Assembly: GCA_018711185.1 (NCBI GenBank)
Contig: DVIQ01000115.1
Span: 1 to 41,475 of the forward strand
Length of the DNA stretch: 41,475 nucleotides
DNA from: Candidatus Limivivens intestinipullorum
Lineage (GTDB): Bacteria; Bacillota; Clostridia; Lachnospirales; Lachnospiraceae
Reading direction: 5' to 3'
The notes beneath the pieces are model-generated. The model made no database searches. It was given only the letters and a program-made list of their open reading frames with translations, and had not been told where the DNA came from. The position numbers were made by a program, and so were the translations under genes. This document shows, piece after piece, positions 16,277 through 23,502 of this stretch. Positions within the stretch are counted from its first letter, which is position 1, and each line of letters starts with the position of its first letter.

Positions 16277-16305
16277 CTGTTTACCGCCCCAAGGGCCGTA
16301 AACAG
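16277..16305 (-). promoter_or_regulatory. hairpin in the transaldolase leader
   Basis: CTGTTTAC and GTAAACAG, extended by GC pairs (about 13 bp in total), form a strong hairpin. It lies 14 bases downstream of the -10 box, so it is within the first bases of the transcript. A second GC-rich structure followed by seven Ts (minus strand, near 16191-16197) lies before the ribosome site. The leader could be an attenuator or the terminator of the upstream ribokinase transcript. Confidence 0.45.
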
Positions 16306-16318
16306 TAACGCTGTTGTC

Positions 16319-16348
16319 AGTATAACACAATTTTCACATCGTATTCAA
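16319..16348 (-). promoter_or_regulatory. probable internal promoter for transaldolase and transketolase pair 1
   Basis: On the minus strand TTGAAT (16343-16348) and TATACT (16319-16324) have 18-base spacing. They lie in the 197-base gap between ribokinase and transaldolase and would give a leader of about 140 bases. Confidence 0.5.
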
Positions 16349-16368
16349 TCATTTTATCGTAAAGTTTG

Positions 16369-17274
16369 TTAAATACCGCGCGCTGACCGGCAGCGCAGAT
16401 TTGCCTCCACCTCATCCGGCGTGGGCACCGCCGCGGTGGCTCCCGGCCTGGAAACGCAGATGGCGGAAGCCATGGCGCAGCGCCTGAGGATCTGCTCCAT
16501 GGGCCGCCCCTCCAGAAGTCCCGCCACAAAGTAGCCGGTAAAGGTATCCCCTGCTGCCGTGGTGTCCACGGCTTCCACCAGGAAAGCCGGCTGGCGGATC
16601 ACCGTATCCCCGTACTGGTAAACCGCTCCCTCGGTTCCCAATGTCAGCACCGTCTGGGCTTTCGGATACCGCTCCTTCATAACCGCCAGGATGTTGTCCG
16701 GCTCCTTCTCCCCGGTCATCTGCTCTCCCTCGATTTCGTTCAGCAGAAACACCGAAATCTTCGTCATATCGCAGGCGTCCAAGGCGCTGTCGTAGGGAGA
16801 CGGATTCAGAATAATCCGCATTTTCCGTTCATAAGCCCGGTCAATGATATAGTCCAGCTCATTGATCTCGTTTTGGAGAACCAGAAGATCCCCTTCCACG
16901 AAATTTTCCAGAACCTCGTCCGCGAATTCCCTGGTAATCTGCCGGTTTGTCCCCCCGTACAGGAGAATGCAGTTCTGGGCGTTTTTGTCCACCTGTATAA
17001 TCGTATGGCCGCCCCTTCCTTCGCCCCGGCGGATATACGTGGTATCCACGCCGCTTTCCCGGCACATGTCCAAAAGGGGCTGCCCGTCTTCCCCGATCAG
17101 CCCGGCGTGAAAGACTTGCACCCCCGCTTTCGCCATGGCGGCGGACTGATTCAGCCCTTTGCCTCCGCAGAACACCTGCATTTTGCTGCTGGCCAGCGTC
17201 TCTCCCGGCCGCACCATATGGTCCACCGAATACGTATAGTCCAGATTCAGGGAACCGAAATTGAGTACCTTCAT
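16369..17274 (-). CDS. ribokinase-like PfkB sugar kinase
   Basis: A 301-residue PfkB-family kinase. Asn10 and Asp12 (SLNLDYTY) and GGKGLNQ (37-43) match the sugar-binding side of ribokinase. LLVLQNEI carries the conserved Glu. DTTAAGDTF near residue 240 is the second signature, with Ala in place of the usual Gly before AGD, and its Asp is the catalytic base. It probably phosphorylates ribose or a similar pentose at O5 with ATP. Its start overlaps the stop of the LacI-type regulator (ATGA), with AGGAGGGGTCAGA before the ATG, so the two are translationally coupled. Confidence 0.88.
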   Translation of the reverse strand: MKVLNFGSLNLDYTYSVDHMVRPGETLASSKMQVFCGGKGLNQSAAMAKAGVQVFHAGLIGEDGQPLLDMCRESGVDTTYIRRGEGRGGHTIIQVDKNAQNCILLYGGTNRQITREFADEVLENFVEGDLLVLQNEINELDYIIDRAYERKMRIILNPSPYDSALDACDMTKISVFLLNEIEGEQMTGEKEPDNILAVMKERYPKAQTVLTLGTEGAVYQYGDTVIRQPAFLVEAVDTTAAGDTFTGYFVAGLLEGRPMEQILRRCAMASAICVSRPGATAAVPTPDEVEANLRCRSARGI

Positions 17275-18329
17275 TCTGACCCCTCCTTTCTGATCTGGTC
17301 GCCGCCGTCCGGCCCTGCCGAACCGCCGCATACGGTCAGATCCAGCACGCTGCCCCGCTCCACGAACTGCGTGCAGATCTGAATTTTCAGTTTTGACTCA
17401 TCTCCCTCGATGATCTCCCTGAGACGGCGCACAGCTGCCCTTCCCATATCCTGCTTGGATACCCGCAGCGTCGTAAGCCCCGGAGAGACAATGGCCGAAA
17501 AGGAAAGGTCGTCAAAACCGATGACGGACACGTCCTCCGGAATGCGGATTCCCGCTTCCGTCAAAGCCTTCATGGCGCCCAGGGCAATCATGTCATTGTC
17601 GGCGAAATACGCGGTTGGAAGCTTCGGTTTTCCCGCCAGGTATTCCTTCATATCCCGGTAAGCCCCGTTCATGGTGGTGCCAAGGGACACCATGTATTCC
17701 TTTTCCGGGGTCAGGCCCGCCTTGCTCATGGCCACCTGATAGCCCACCGCCCGGGAACGGAAAGCCTTGATCCGGAAGTTTCCCCGCAGATAACCGATGC
17801 TGCGGTGCCCCCGGCTCAGAAGATACTCTGTGGCCATCCTGGCGGAATCCGCGTTGTTGATCAGAACGCCGTTAAAGCTCATGTCCGCGGACCAGTAATC
17901 CAGCAGAAGCATGGGGCAGGAAGCGCCCCGGTAGAGCTCCAAAGCCTCCTCCGTCAGCTCCGTTCCCAGCAGGATCACCGCCGAAGACTTGTCGTGAATC
18001 AGCCACCGGACCTGCTCCTCATAGTTTTCTTCCCGGCTGTCCAGGGTGCAGACGCTCATCTCCATGCCGCAGGAGCGGCACTCCTTCTCCGCGCCGTCGA
18101 TCAGCAGCGGAAAAAAAGGAGTATCGTCCACAATGGCTCCGGTCTTCTTGTAGATCGCGAACTTCACTTTCGTAATCCGGTTGTCTTCCAGGTAGCCAAG
18201 CTCCGAGGCTGCCCGGAAAATCTTCGCGGCCGTGTCTTTGTTGACCCCCCGCTTATAATTCAGGGCGTTGGATACCGTAGCCGGGGAAAATCCGGTTACC
18301 TCACTGATTTTTTTGATACTTACCTTCAT
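17271..18329 (-). CDS. LacI-family transcriptional regulator
   Basis: A 352-residue regulator with an N-terminal helix-turn-helix (residues 4-24, SIKKISEVTGFSPATVSNAL), a hinge, and a periplasmic-binding-protein-like sensor domain (about 58-335). The latter carries the usual family landmarks ADNDMIALGAMKAL and EDVSVIGFDD. It should bind a sugar or sugar phosphate and control the locus. The likely targets are the matching palindromes in and upstream of the isomerase promoter (23129-23138, 23286-23295). That link is inference. It sits in the middle of the locus, downstream of the FGGY kinase and overlapping ribokinase by 4 bases. Confidence 0.93.
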   Translation of the reverse strand: MKVSIKKISEVTGFSPATVSNALNYKRGVNKDTAAKIFRAASELGYLEDNRITKVKFAIYKKTGAIVDDTPFFPLLIDGAEKECRSCGMEMSVCTLDSREENYEEQVRWLIHDKSSAVILLGTELTEEALELYRGASCPMLLLDYWSADMSFNGVLINNADSARMATEYLLSRGHRSIGYLRGNFRIKAFRSRAVGYQVAMSKAGLTPEKEYMVSLGTTMNGAYRDMKEYLAGKPKLPTAYFADNDMIALGAMKALTEAGIRIPEDVSVIGFDDLSFSAIVSPGLTTLRVSKQDMGRAAVRRLREIIEGDESKLKIQICTQFVERGSVLDLTVCGGSAGPDGGDQIRKEGSE

Positions 18330-18353
18330 ATCCTTCCACCCCCGTTATCTGAG

Positions 18354-18424
18354 CAAACCTGCGTACGCCCGCAGTAGCGGGCGTAACTTGGCATCCCTGA
18401 ATGTATGCCGTCTATTCGGCGGCG
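18354..18424 (+). repeat. dispersed repeat, family C, copy 2
   Basis: AAACCTGCGTACGCCCGC, then GCGGGCGTAACTTGGCATCC, CTGAATGTATGCCG and TCTATTCGGCGG: the same blocks as 15430-15515 on the other strand. It fills the gap between the FGGY kinase and the LacI gene and provides the kinase's last codons and TAG stop. Confidence 0.8.
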
Positions 18425-19905
18425 GACTTTGTCAGCACCATTCCCACCGCTTTTTTCCAGCCCGCGTATTTCTCCTCGCGAACCGCCGCTTCCATCTCAG
18501 GCTGATAGGCCCGGCGCTTCATGCGCCCGAAAATCTCTTTGTCGTAGATTCCCGCGGAAAGCCCTGCCGCGTAGGCGGCTCCGATTCCGGAGAGCTCCTC
18601 CGCGTCCGGGATCTGCACGGGAATCCCCAGCATATCGCTCTGGAACTGCATCAGATACCCGTTTCTGGTGGGGCCTCCGTCCACCCGAAGCTCCGCAATG
18701 GGAATCCCGGAAGCCTGGCTCATGGCCCGGACAATGTCCGTGATCTGGTAGGCAATGCAGTCCAGTCCTGCCCGCACCACCTCCGCCTGGCCTGTGGTCC
18801 TTGTAATCCCGCAGATCACCGCTGTGGCATTGCTGTCCCAGTAAGGGGCTCCCAGCCCGGTAAACGCGGGAACCAGATACGTCTTGTCCGCCGGGTTGGC
18901 GCTTTTCGCCAGACTCTCCGTCTCCCCGGCGCTCTCGATGAGCTTCAGATCCTTCTGAAGCCAGGTAATCACGGCTCCCGTGTAGTTAATATTTCCCTCC
19001 AGGACATAATTTACCTTCCCGCCCATGGACCAGGCCAGAGACGTCACGACGCCAAGGTCGCTGAACACCGGCGTGTCCCCAATGTTCATCATAATGGAAG
19101 ACCCCGTGCCGTAGGTAGTTTTAATCATTCCCTTTTCCAGACACCCCTGGCCGAACAGGGCGCCGTGAGAATCCCCAAGCACGCCGCAAATGGGAATGGG
19201 CGTATCCAGAAAGCCCTCAAAATCCGTGACGCCGAAATCCCCGTCGGAATCCGTCACCTGTGCCAGGCAGTCCGGATTCACCCCGAACAGCCGGCAGATG
19301 TCCGGATCCCAGGAAAGGGTCCGGATATTAAAGAGCTGCGTTCTGGACGCATTGGAATAATCCGTCTGGAACCGCTCCCCTTTAGTGAGCTTATAGACCA
19401 GCCAGCTGTCCATGGTTCCGCATCCCAGCGTTCCGGCCTCGTTTTTCTCCCTGGCTCCCTCAACATTTTCCAGCACCCAGGCGATCTTTGCCGCTGAAAA
19501 GTACGGGGAGAGCTGCAGCCCTGTGCGCTGGCGCACCATTTCCGGAACCGCGGGATCCTGGGCCAGGCGCTCACAGATTTTTTCGCCTCTGGCGCACTGC
19601 CAGACTACGGCATTATAAACCGGAAGCCCCGTCTTGCGGTCCCAGACCATGGCCGTCTCTCTCTGATTGCTGATGCCAAGTACGGCAATCTCTTCCTTGT
19701 CGATCCCCGCCTTCTCCACCAGATTTTTTACCGCCTGAATCGTATTTTTATAAATCTCGTCGGGGTTGTGCTCCACCCAGCCCCGCTCGTCAATGATCTG
19801 CTCGTGGGGAAGATCCGTCCTGCACAGCAGGGCCCCTTCCCGGTCGAACAGCAACGCTTTCGTACCCTGGGTACTCTGATCAATTCCCAAAACGTAACGC
19901 TTCAT
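18412..19905 (-). CDS. FGGY-family carbohydrate kinase, glycerol-kinase-like
   Basis: A 497-residue FGGY kinase close to glycerol kinase in pattern: GIDQSTQGTKALLFD, RGWVEHNPDE, NQRETAMVWDR, YNAVVWQ, GTMDSWLVYKLT and VDGGPTRNGYLMQFQ. Residues that bind glycerol in E. coli GlpK are mostly kept: Arg82-Glu83, Tyr134 and the catalytic-base Asp244. The Gln that follows that Asp in GlpK is Ser245 here. In this operon, behind a sugar isomerase and transketolase pair 2, the natural substrate is more likely a ketose than glycerol. I chose the ATG at 19905 with GGAGTGGGTGAA upstream. The last codons and stop lie in a family C repeat. Confidence 0.88.
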   Translation of the reverse strand: MKRYVLGIDQSTQGTKALLFDREGALLCRTDLPHEQIIDERGWVEHNPDEIYKNTIQAVKNLVEKAGIDKEEIAVLGISNQRETAMVWDRKTGLPVYNAVVWQCARGEKICERLAQDPAVPEMVRQRTGLQLSPYFSAAKIAWVLENVEGAREKNEAGTLGCGTMDSWLVYKLTKGERFQTDYSNASRTQLFNIRTLSWDPDICRLFGVNPDCLAQVTDSDGDFGVTDFEGFLDTPIPICGVLGDSHGALFGQGCLEKGMIKTTYGTGSSIMMNIGDTPVFSDLGVVTSLAWSMGGKVNYVLEGNINYTGAVITWLQKDLKLIESAGETESLAKSANPADKTYLVPAFTGLGAPYWDSNATAVICGITRTTGQAEVVRAGLDCIAYQITDIVRAMSQASGIPIAELRVDGGPTRNGYLMQFQSDMLGIPVQIPDAEELSGIGAAYAAGLSAGIYDKEIFGRMKRRAYQPEMEAAVREEKYAGWKKAVGMVLTKSAAE

Positions 19906-19918
19906 TTCACCCACTCCG

Positions 19919-20848
19919 TTATACAAGCTCCTCCGCTTTTTTCGCGATTCCCTCCGCGTTCAGTCCATAATAATCAAACACTTCCCTGGAGGTTCCCGTA
20001 ATCACCGGCGCGTCCGGAAGGGCCAGATTGATCACCTTTCTTGGGCACTCTCTGGACACCACCTGGGCCACCATGGAGCCAAGGCCGCCAAAGGGCGCGT
20101 GCTCCTCCACGGTAATCACAGCCTTCGCCTTTTCGGCAGCCTTGATCACCGCCGCCTCGTCCAGAGGCTTTACACAGTACATATCCAGCACCGTGGCGCT
20201 GATGCCTTTCTCTTCCAGAAGCTTCGCCGCGTCATAGGCCGGCTTCACCATCTCGCCACAAGCGATAATCGCCACATCCGTGCCTTCCCGAAGAACCGTG
20301 GCCTGATCCATGGCAAAAGGACAGTTTTCCTCTGTATAAATGTCCTCCACCGGATTTCTTCCCACGCGCACATAAGCCGGCTTCTCATCCTGGAGAAGGG
20401 CCTCCATCAGATGCCTTGTCTGGAAACGGTCGCTTGGCAGATAAACCCGCATGTTCGGAATCGCGGCCATGGCGGCAATATCCTGGGCGGAATGATGGCT
20501 CATGCCCAGGGCGCCGTAGCTGATGCCGCCGCTGATGCCGATGAGGGTTACGTTGGTATTGGAATACGCCACATCGATTTTCGCCTGCTCATAGCTTCTG
20601 GTGGATAAAAAGCAGGCCGGGGAAGCGGCGAAAGCCTTCTTTCCGCACTTGGCTAGACCGGCGGAAATACTCACCAGATCCTGCTCCGCGATTCCCACCT
20701 CCACGAACTGCTCCGGATAGGTGTCGGCAAAGGGCGTCAAAGACGCGCTTCCTCTGGAATCGCTGCACAGCACAACAATGTCTTTATCGGTTTTGGCCTT
20801 CTCCATCAGCACATCGCAGATGGCCTGGCGGTTTGGTATTTTATTCAT
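19919..20848 (-). CDS. transketolase-like, C-terminal subunit (pair 2)
   Basis: A 309-residue C-terminal subunit. Glu55 (VEVGIAEQDLVS) is the thiamine-activating glutamate. The loop that reads GEDGATHQ in pair 1 is here ISYGALGMSHHSAQD (109-123), so the substrate pocket differs, while the C-terminal domain (VITVEEHAPFGGLG) is ordinary. It overlaps its N-terminal partner by 8 bases and is followed after 13 bases by the FGGY kinase. The setting suggests a substrate-dedicated transketolase acting on the kinase product. Apulose-4-phosphate transketolase (AptAB) is a known precedent for a split transketolase beside an FGGY kinase; identity with it is unproven. Confidence 0.88.
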   Translation of the reverse strand: MNKIPNRQAICDVLMEKAKTDKDIVVLCSDSRGSASLTPFADTYPEQFVEVGIAEQDLVSISAGLAKCGKKAFAASPACFLSTRSYEQAKIDVAYSNTNVTLIGISGGISYGALGMSHHSAQDIAAMAAIPNMRVYLPSDRFQTRHLMEALLQDEKPAYVRVGRNPVEDIYTEENCPFAMDQATVLREGTDVAIIACGEMVKPAYDAAKLLEEKGISATVLDMYCVKPLDEAAVIKAAEKAKAVITVEEHAPFGGLGSMVAQVVSRECPRKVINLALPDAPVITGTSREVFDYYGLNAEGIAKKAEELV

Positions 20849-21671
20849 GGAGAGCAGCCTCCTTTCTGGCTTCCAGGTCTTTCATGATCTGTTCGTATTC
20901 TTCGGCGGAAGGCACCTTGTGATGCCAGTTCGCCTTATTTTCCATTACCGGTGAGCCGCAGCCCTTGGTTGTATTGGCGATCACCACGGTGGGCTTGCCT
21001 TTCAGCCGCTTAGCTTCCTCAAAGGCCTCATGAAGGGCGTGAATATCGTTTCCGTCCGTACTGATCACATACCAGCCAAAGCTCTCAAATCTGGCTCCCA
21101 GATCGTCGTGGTGCATCACGTCCTCTGTGCAGCCGGAAATCTGGAGACGGTTCCGGTCCACAACGGCGCAGAGATTGTCCAGCTTATACTGGGAGGCCGC
21201 CATGGCGCCTTCCCAGACGGAACCCTCCGCCAGCTCGCCGTCGCCCATAACCGTGTATACCCGGTAATCCTGGCCATTCATCTTTCCGGCCAGGGCCATG
21301 CCTACGCACACCGGCAGGCCGTGTCCCAGAGAACCGGAATTCATCTCAATGCCCGGCAGTTTGTTGTTCGGATGGCCGATAAACGGAGAGCCGAACTTGG
21401 AAAACTCCTTGATTACCTTCTCAATGGGGAAAAAGCCCTTGGCCGCCAGAACCGCGTACAGCGCTTCCACGGAGTGGCCCTTGCTCATGACAAACCGGTC
21501 ACGGTTCGGATCGTCCATGTTCTCCGGGCTGATGTTCATCTGGTCAAAATACAGGGTCACCAGAATGTCCATCACGCTCATATCGCCGCCGATATGGCCG
21601 CCCTTTCCCTCTACGATCATTTTAATGACATCTTCTCTCAGCTCATAGGCCTTCGCTTTTAAATTTTCCAT
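20841..21671 (-). CDS. transketolase-like, N-terminal subunit (pair 2)
   Basis: A 276-residue thiamine-diphosphate-binding subunit. Landmarks are GHIGGDMSVMDIL, SKGHSVEALYAVL, GDGELAEGSVWE (143-154) and VDRNRLQ (from 171), where the cofactor motif has Arg-Asn instead of the Asn-Asn of pair 1. The length and order match other split transketolases. It starts 4 bases after the isomerase stop region, with GAGGAGAGTGATCTC upstream, so it is translationally linked to the isomerase. Differences from pair 1 throughout the active-site segments suggest another substrate, not a recent duplication. Confidence 0.9.
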   Translation of the reverse strand: MENLKAKAYELREDVIKMIVEGKGGHIGGDMSVMDILVTLYFDQMNISPENMDDPNRDRFVMSKGHSVEALYAVLAAKGFFPIEKVIKEFSKFGSPFIGHPNNKLPGIEMNSGSLGHGLPVCVGMALAGKMNGQDYRVYTVMGDGELAEGSVWEGAMAASQYKLDNLCAVVDRNRLQISGCTEDVMHHDDLGARFESFGWYVISTDGNDIHALHEAFEEAKRLKGKPTVVIANTTKGCGSPVMENKANWHHKVPSAEEYEQIMKDLEARKEAALHE

Positions 21672-21675
21672 GAGA

Positions 21676-23082
21676 TCACTCTCCTCTTAAATATGCCTTA
21701 ACGTCTTCTTCAATGGGATCATACAGGTCCGGTTTAATGCCCATATATTTGCATGCCTCGTACAGCACCGGCACCACGTTCTTATGAAGTCCCACGCAGT
21801 GATGGATGTACGGTCCTTCCACAATCTTCGCTTCCAGGCGCTTGATGTTCTCCACCTCTACCCACAGATACGTTCCCATACCCTTGGGGCCGTCCACACC
21901 CTTGGCCGTTCCAAGAAGCATGGAATACTCGCCGTTGTCCCCGTCAAAGCGGCAGAGGGTAACCTCTCCGTGCTTCGCCTCCGCGGTGATGCTTCCCGGA
22001 TGGTCAAAAGCCAGCGGATAGGTGATCTTCGGCGTCTCCCTTGCCACGGAAATAGGCCAGGGTCCGCAGTGCTGCAGAAGCTCGCCGTTTGGAATATCCG
22101 GATGGCGGATGGTCCAGTCCGCGAAGAAGCTGCGGATCTCTCCCATGCCTGCCGCCTCCACCAGAAGGGCGGTGATGGCTCCGTGAATATCCGTCTCGCA
22201 GACCACCGGAATCCCCTCTTCATTCAGCAGGGCGTTGGCCGCGCAGGGCATAATGCCGATCTCGCTCTGAAGCTGGTTCCAGCACTGGATGGCAATGGCC
22301 TGACATCCGTATTTCTCCGCCAGTCTCTTCATGGCAACCTTCAGGGCCGCCACATTTTCCAGCTCATTGTCTTTAATGCAGATTTCCATGTTCTGTCTGC
22401 AGTAATCCATGACCTGAGCCACCTCGGTTCCCTCTTCCTTGGCTGCCTTCACGGCATCCGTCAGCTCCGGCATGGGAATCGGGGAAAGCTGGATATTAAA
22501 CTTCTCCAGAAGCTCGCCCTCGTTGCACATGGTTGACCAGAACTCAAAGGGACGGGTGGAAATCTGCAGAATCCGCATGTTCCGGAAGGTTTTCACCACG
22601 TTGCAGACCGCCAGGAAATCCCGCAGGCCCCGCTCAAACACCGGGTCCTCCAGCCGGCAGTTGGTCATATAGGTAAAGGGAATCTGAAATCTGCGCAGAA
22701 CCTTTCCGGTAGCGAACAGACCGCACTGGGTATCCCGCAGGCGCACGCCGTTGGGCTCCGGCCGCTCGTCCAGAGGTCCCCAAAGCAGCACCGGCACGTT
22801 CAGATCCTTCGCCAGTCTGGCGCACTCGAACTCCGTGCCGAAATTACAGTGGGGCAGAAACAGGCCGTCGATCTTCTCCGCCTTAAACTTCTCCGCGATC
22901 TTGATCCGGTCCTCGTCATTGTACAGAAGCCCTTCTTCGTTAATGTCCGTAATATCCACAAAATCAATCCCCAGCTCCGTCAGCCTTTTGGCCGTAAGTC
23001 CGCGGTACTTTACCGCGTCCGGCGCGCTGAAAATACTTCTTCTGGTGGGAGCGTAGCCAATTTTAATCTTTGCCTTTGCCAT
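21676..23082 (-). CDS. L-fucose/L-arabinose isomerase-fold sugar isomerase
   Basis: A 468-residue protein of the COG2407 isomerase group. It begins KIKIGYAPTRRSIFSAP, has the NCNFGTEFECARLA type N-terminal domain, and carries acidic metal ligands near residues 296-298 (VCETDIHGA). A histidine pair lies near 429 (GPYIHHCVGLHKN). Enzymes with this fold use Mn2+ to interconvert aldoses and ketoses (L-fucose, D-arabinose, L-arabinose). The substrate cannot be read from the sequence. It is the first gene of the locus, after GAAAAGGAGGACATT and a promoter at 23123-23151. Its product should feed the FGGY kinase and transketolase pair 2. Confidence 0.88.
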   Translation of the reverse strand: MAKAKIKIGYAPTRRSIFSAPDAVKYRGLTAKRLTELGIDFVDITDINEEGLLYNDEDRIKIAEKFKAEKIDGLFLPHCNFGTEFECARLAKDLNVPVLLWGPLDERPEPNGVRLRDTQCGLFATGKVLRRFQIPFTYMTNCRLEDPVFERGLRDFLAVCNVVKTFRNMRILQISTRPFEFWSTMCNEGELLEKFNIQLSPIPMPELTDAVKAAKEEGTEVAQVMDYCRQNMEICIKDNELENVAALKVAMKRLAEKYGCQAIAIQCWNQLQSEIGIMPCAANALLNEEGIPVVCETDIHGAITALLVEAAGMGEIRSFFADWTIRHPDIPNGELLQHCGPWPISVARETPKITYPLAFDHPGSITAEAKHGEVTLCRFDGDNGEYSMLLGTAKGVDGPKGMGTYLWVEVENIKRLEAKIVEGPYIHHCVGLHKNVVPVLYEACKYMGIKPDLYDPIEEDVKAYLRGE

Positions 23083-23122
23083 AATGTCCTCCTTTTCTAT
23101 TCCGATATGTTTTTATAAATTG

Positions 23123-23151
23123 ATTATATAAATATTTAAATATATTTTCAA
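23123..23151 (-). promoter_or_regulatory. promoter of the sugar operon
   Basis: On the minus strand TTGAAA (23146-23151) and a perfect TATAAT (23123-23128) are separated by exactly 17 bases. They lie about 40 bases upstream of the isomerase start. The spacer contains a palindromic operator candidate. Confidence 0.8.
23129..23138. promoter_or_regulatory. operator candidate inside the promoter spacer
   Basis: The perfect palindrome TAAATATTTA abuts the -10 box and fills most of the 17-base spacer. A bound repressor would block RNA polymerase. The same ten bases recur at 23286-23295. The AT-rich setting makes chance palindromes more likely, so this is a candidate only. Confidence 0.5.
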
Positions 23152-23285
23152 TAATAATTTATATACTTCCGTATTTTTCCTGTTTAGCACAATTTTCCAC
23201 CTGGCTTTTTAGCGATTCTGCATAGATTTTTTTGAATTATCTATACAACATAACCGTCTCTGCGGTTTCCACAAAAACGCTTATG

Positions 23286-23295
23286 TAAATATTTA
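23286..23295. promoter_or_regulatory. second operator candidate
   Basis: TAAATATTTA again, flanked by a partly matching context (TGTAAATATTTATATA here, TATAAATATTTAAATA at the first site). The centres are 157 bp apart, about 15 helical turns, which would suit looping by a tetrameric or paired LacI-type repressor. Confidence 0.4.
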
Positions 23296-23431
23296 TATAA
23301 ATGTTTTTATCGGCCCGCCACACGCAGCCGAGGTCTGCCCTTTATCCTCTCCTTTGCGGCAAATTAGGAAGGACAAGCCGTTCCGTCCGGTCCGCGCGCT
23401 GCCATAAACGTCCGCCGCCAAGTTTCTTTCA

Positions 23432-23461
23432 TTGCGTTTATACAGGGGATTCTGTTATACT
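23432..23461 (+). promoter_or_regulatory. promoter of the secreted protein gene
   Basis: TTGCGT (23432-23437) and TATACT (23456-23461) with 18-base spacing, 41 bases upstream of the chosen start. Confidence 0.5.
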
Positions 23462-23502
23462 GAAAGTATCCATTACAGTTGAGGGAAAGGATGTGTATAA
23501 GT

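Noticed and set aside
18268..19497. A 409-codon plus-strand open frame
   Set aside because: It is antisense to the FGGY kinase, has no ribosome site and shows no family resemblance.
18412..19905. Plain glycerol kinase (glpK) call
   Set aside because: The Gln-to-Ser change and the operon with an isomerase and transketolase make glycerol an uncertain substrate, so no gene symbol was given.
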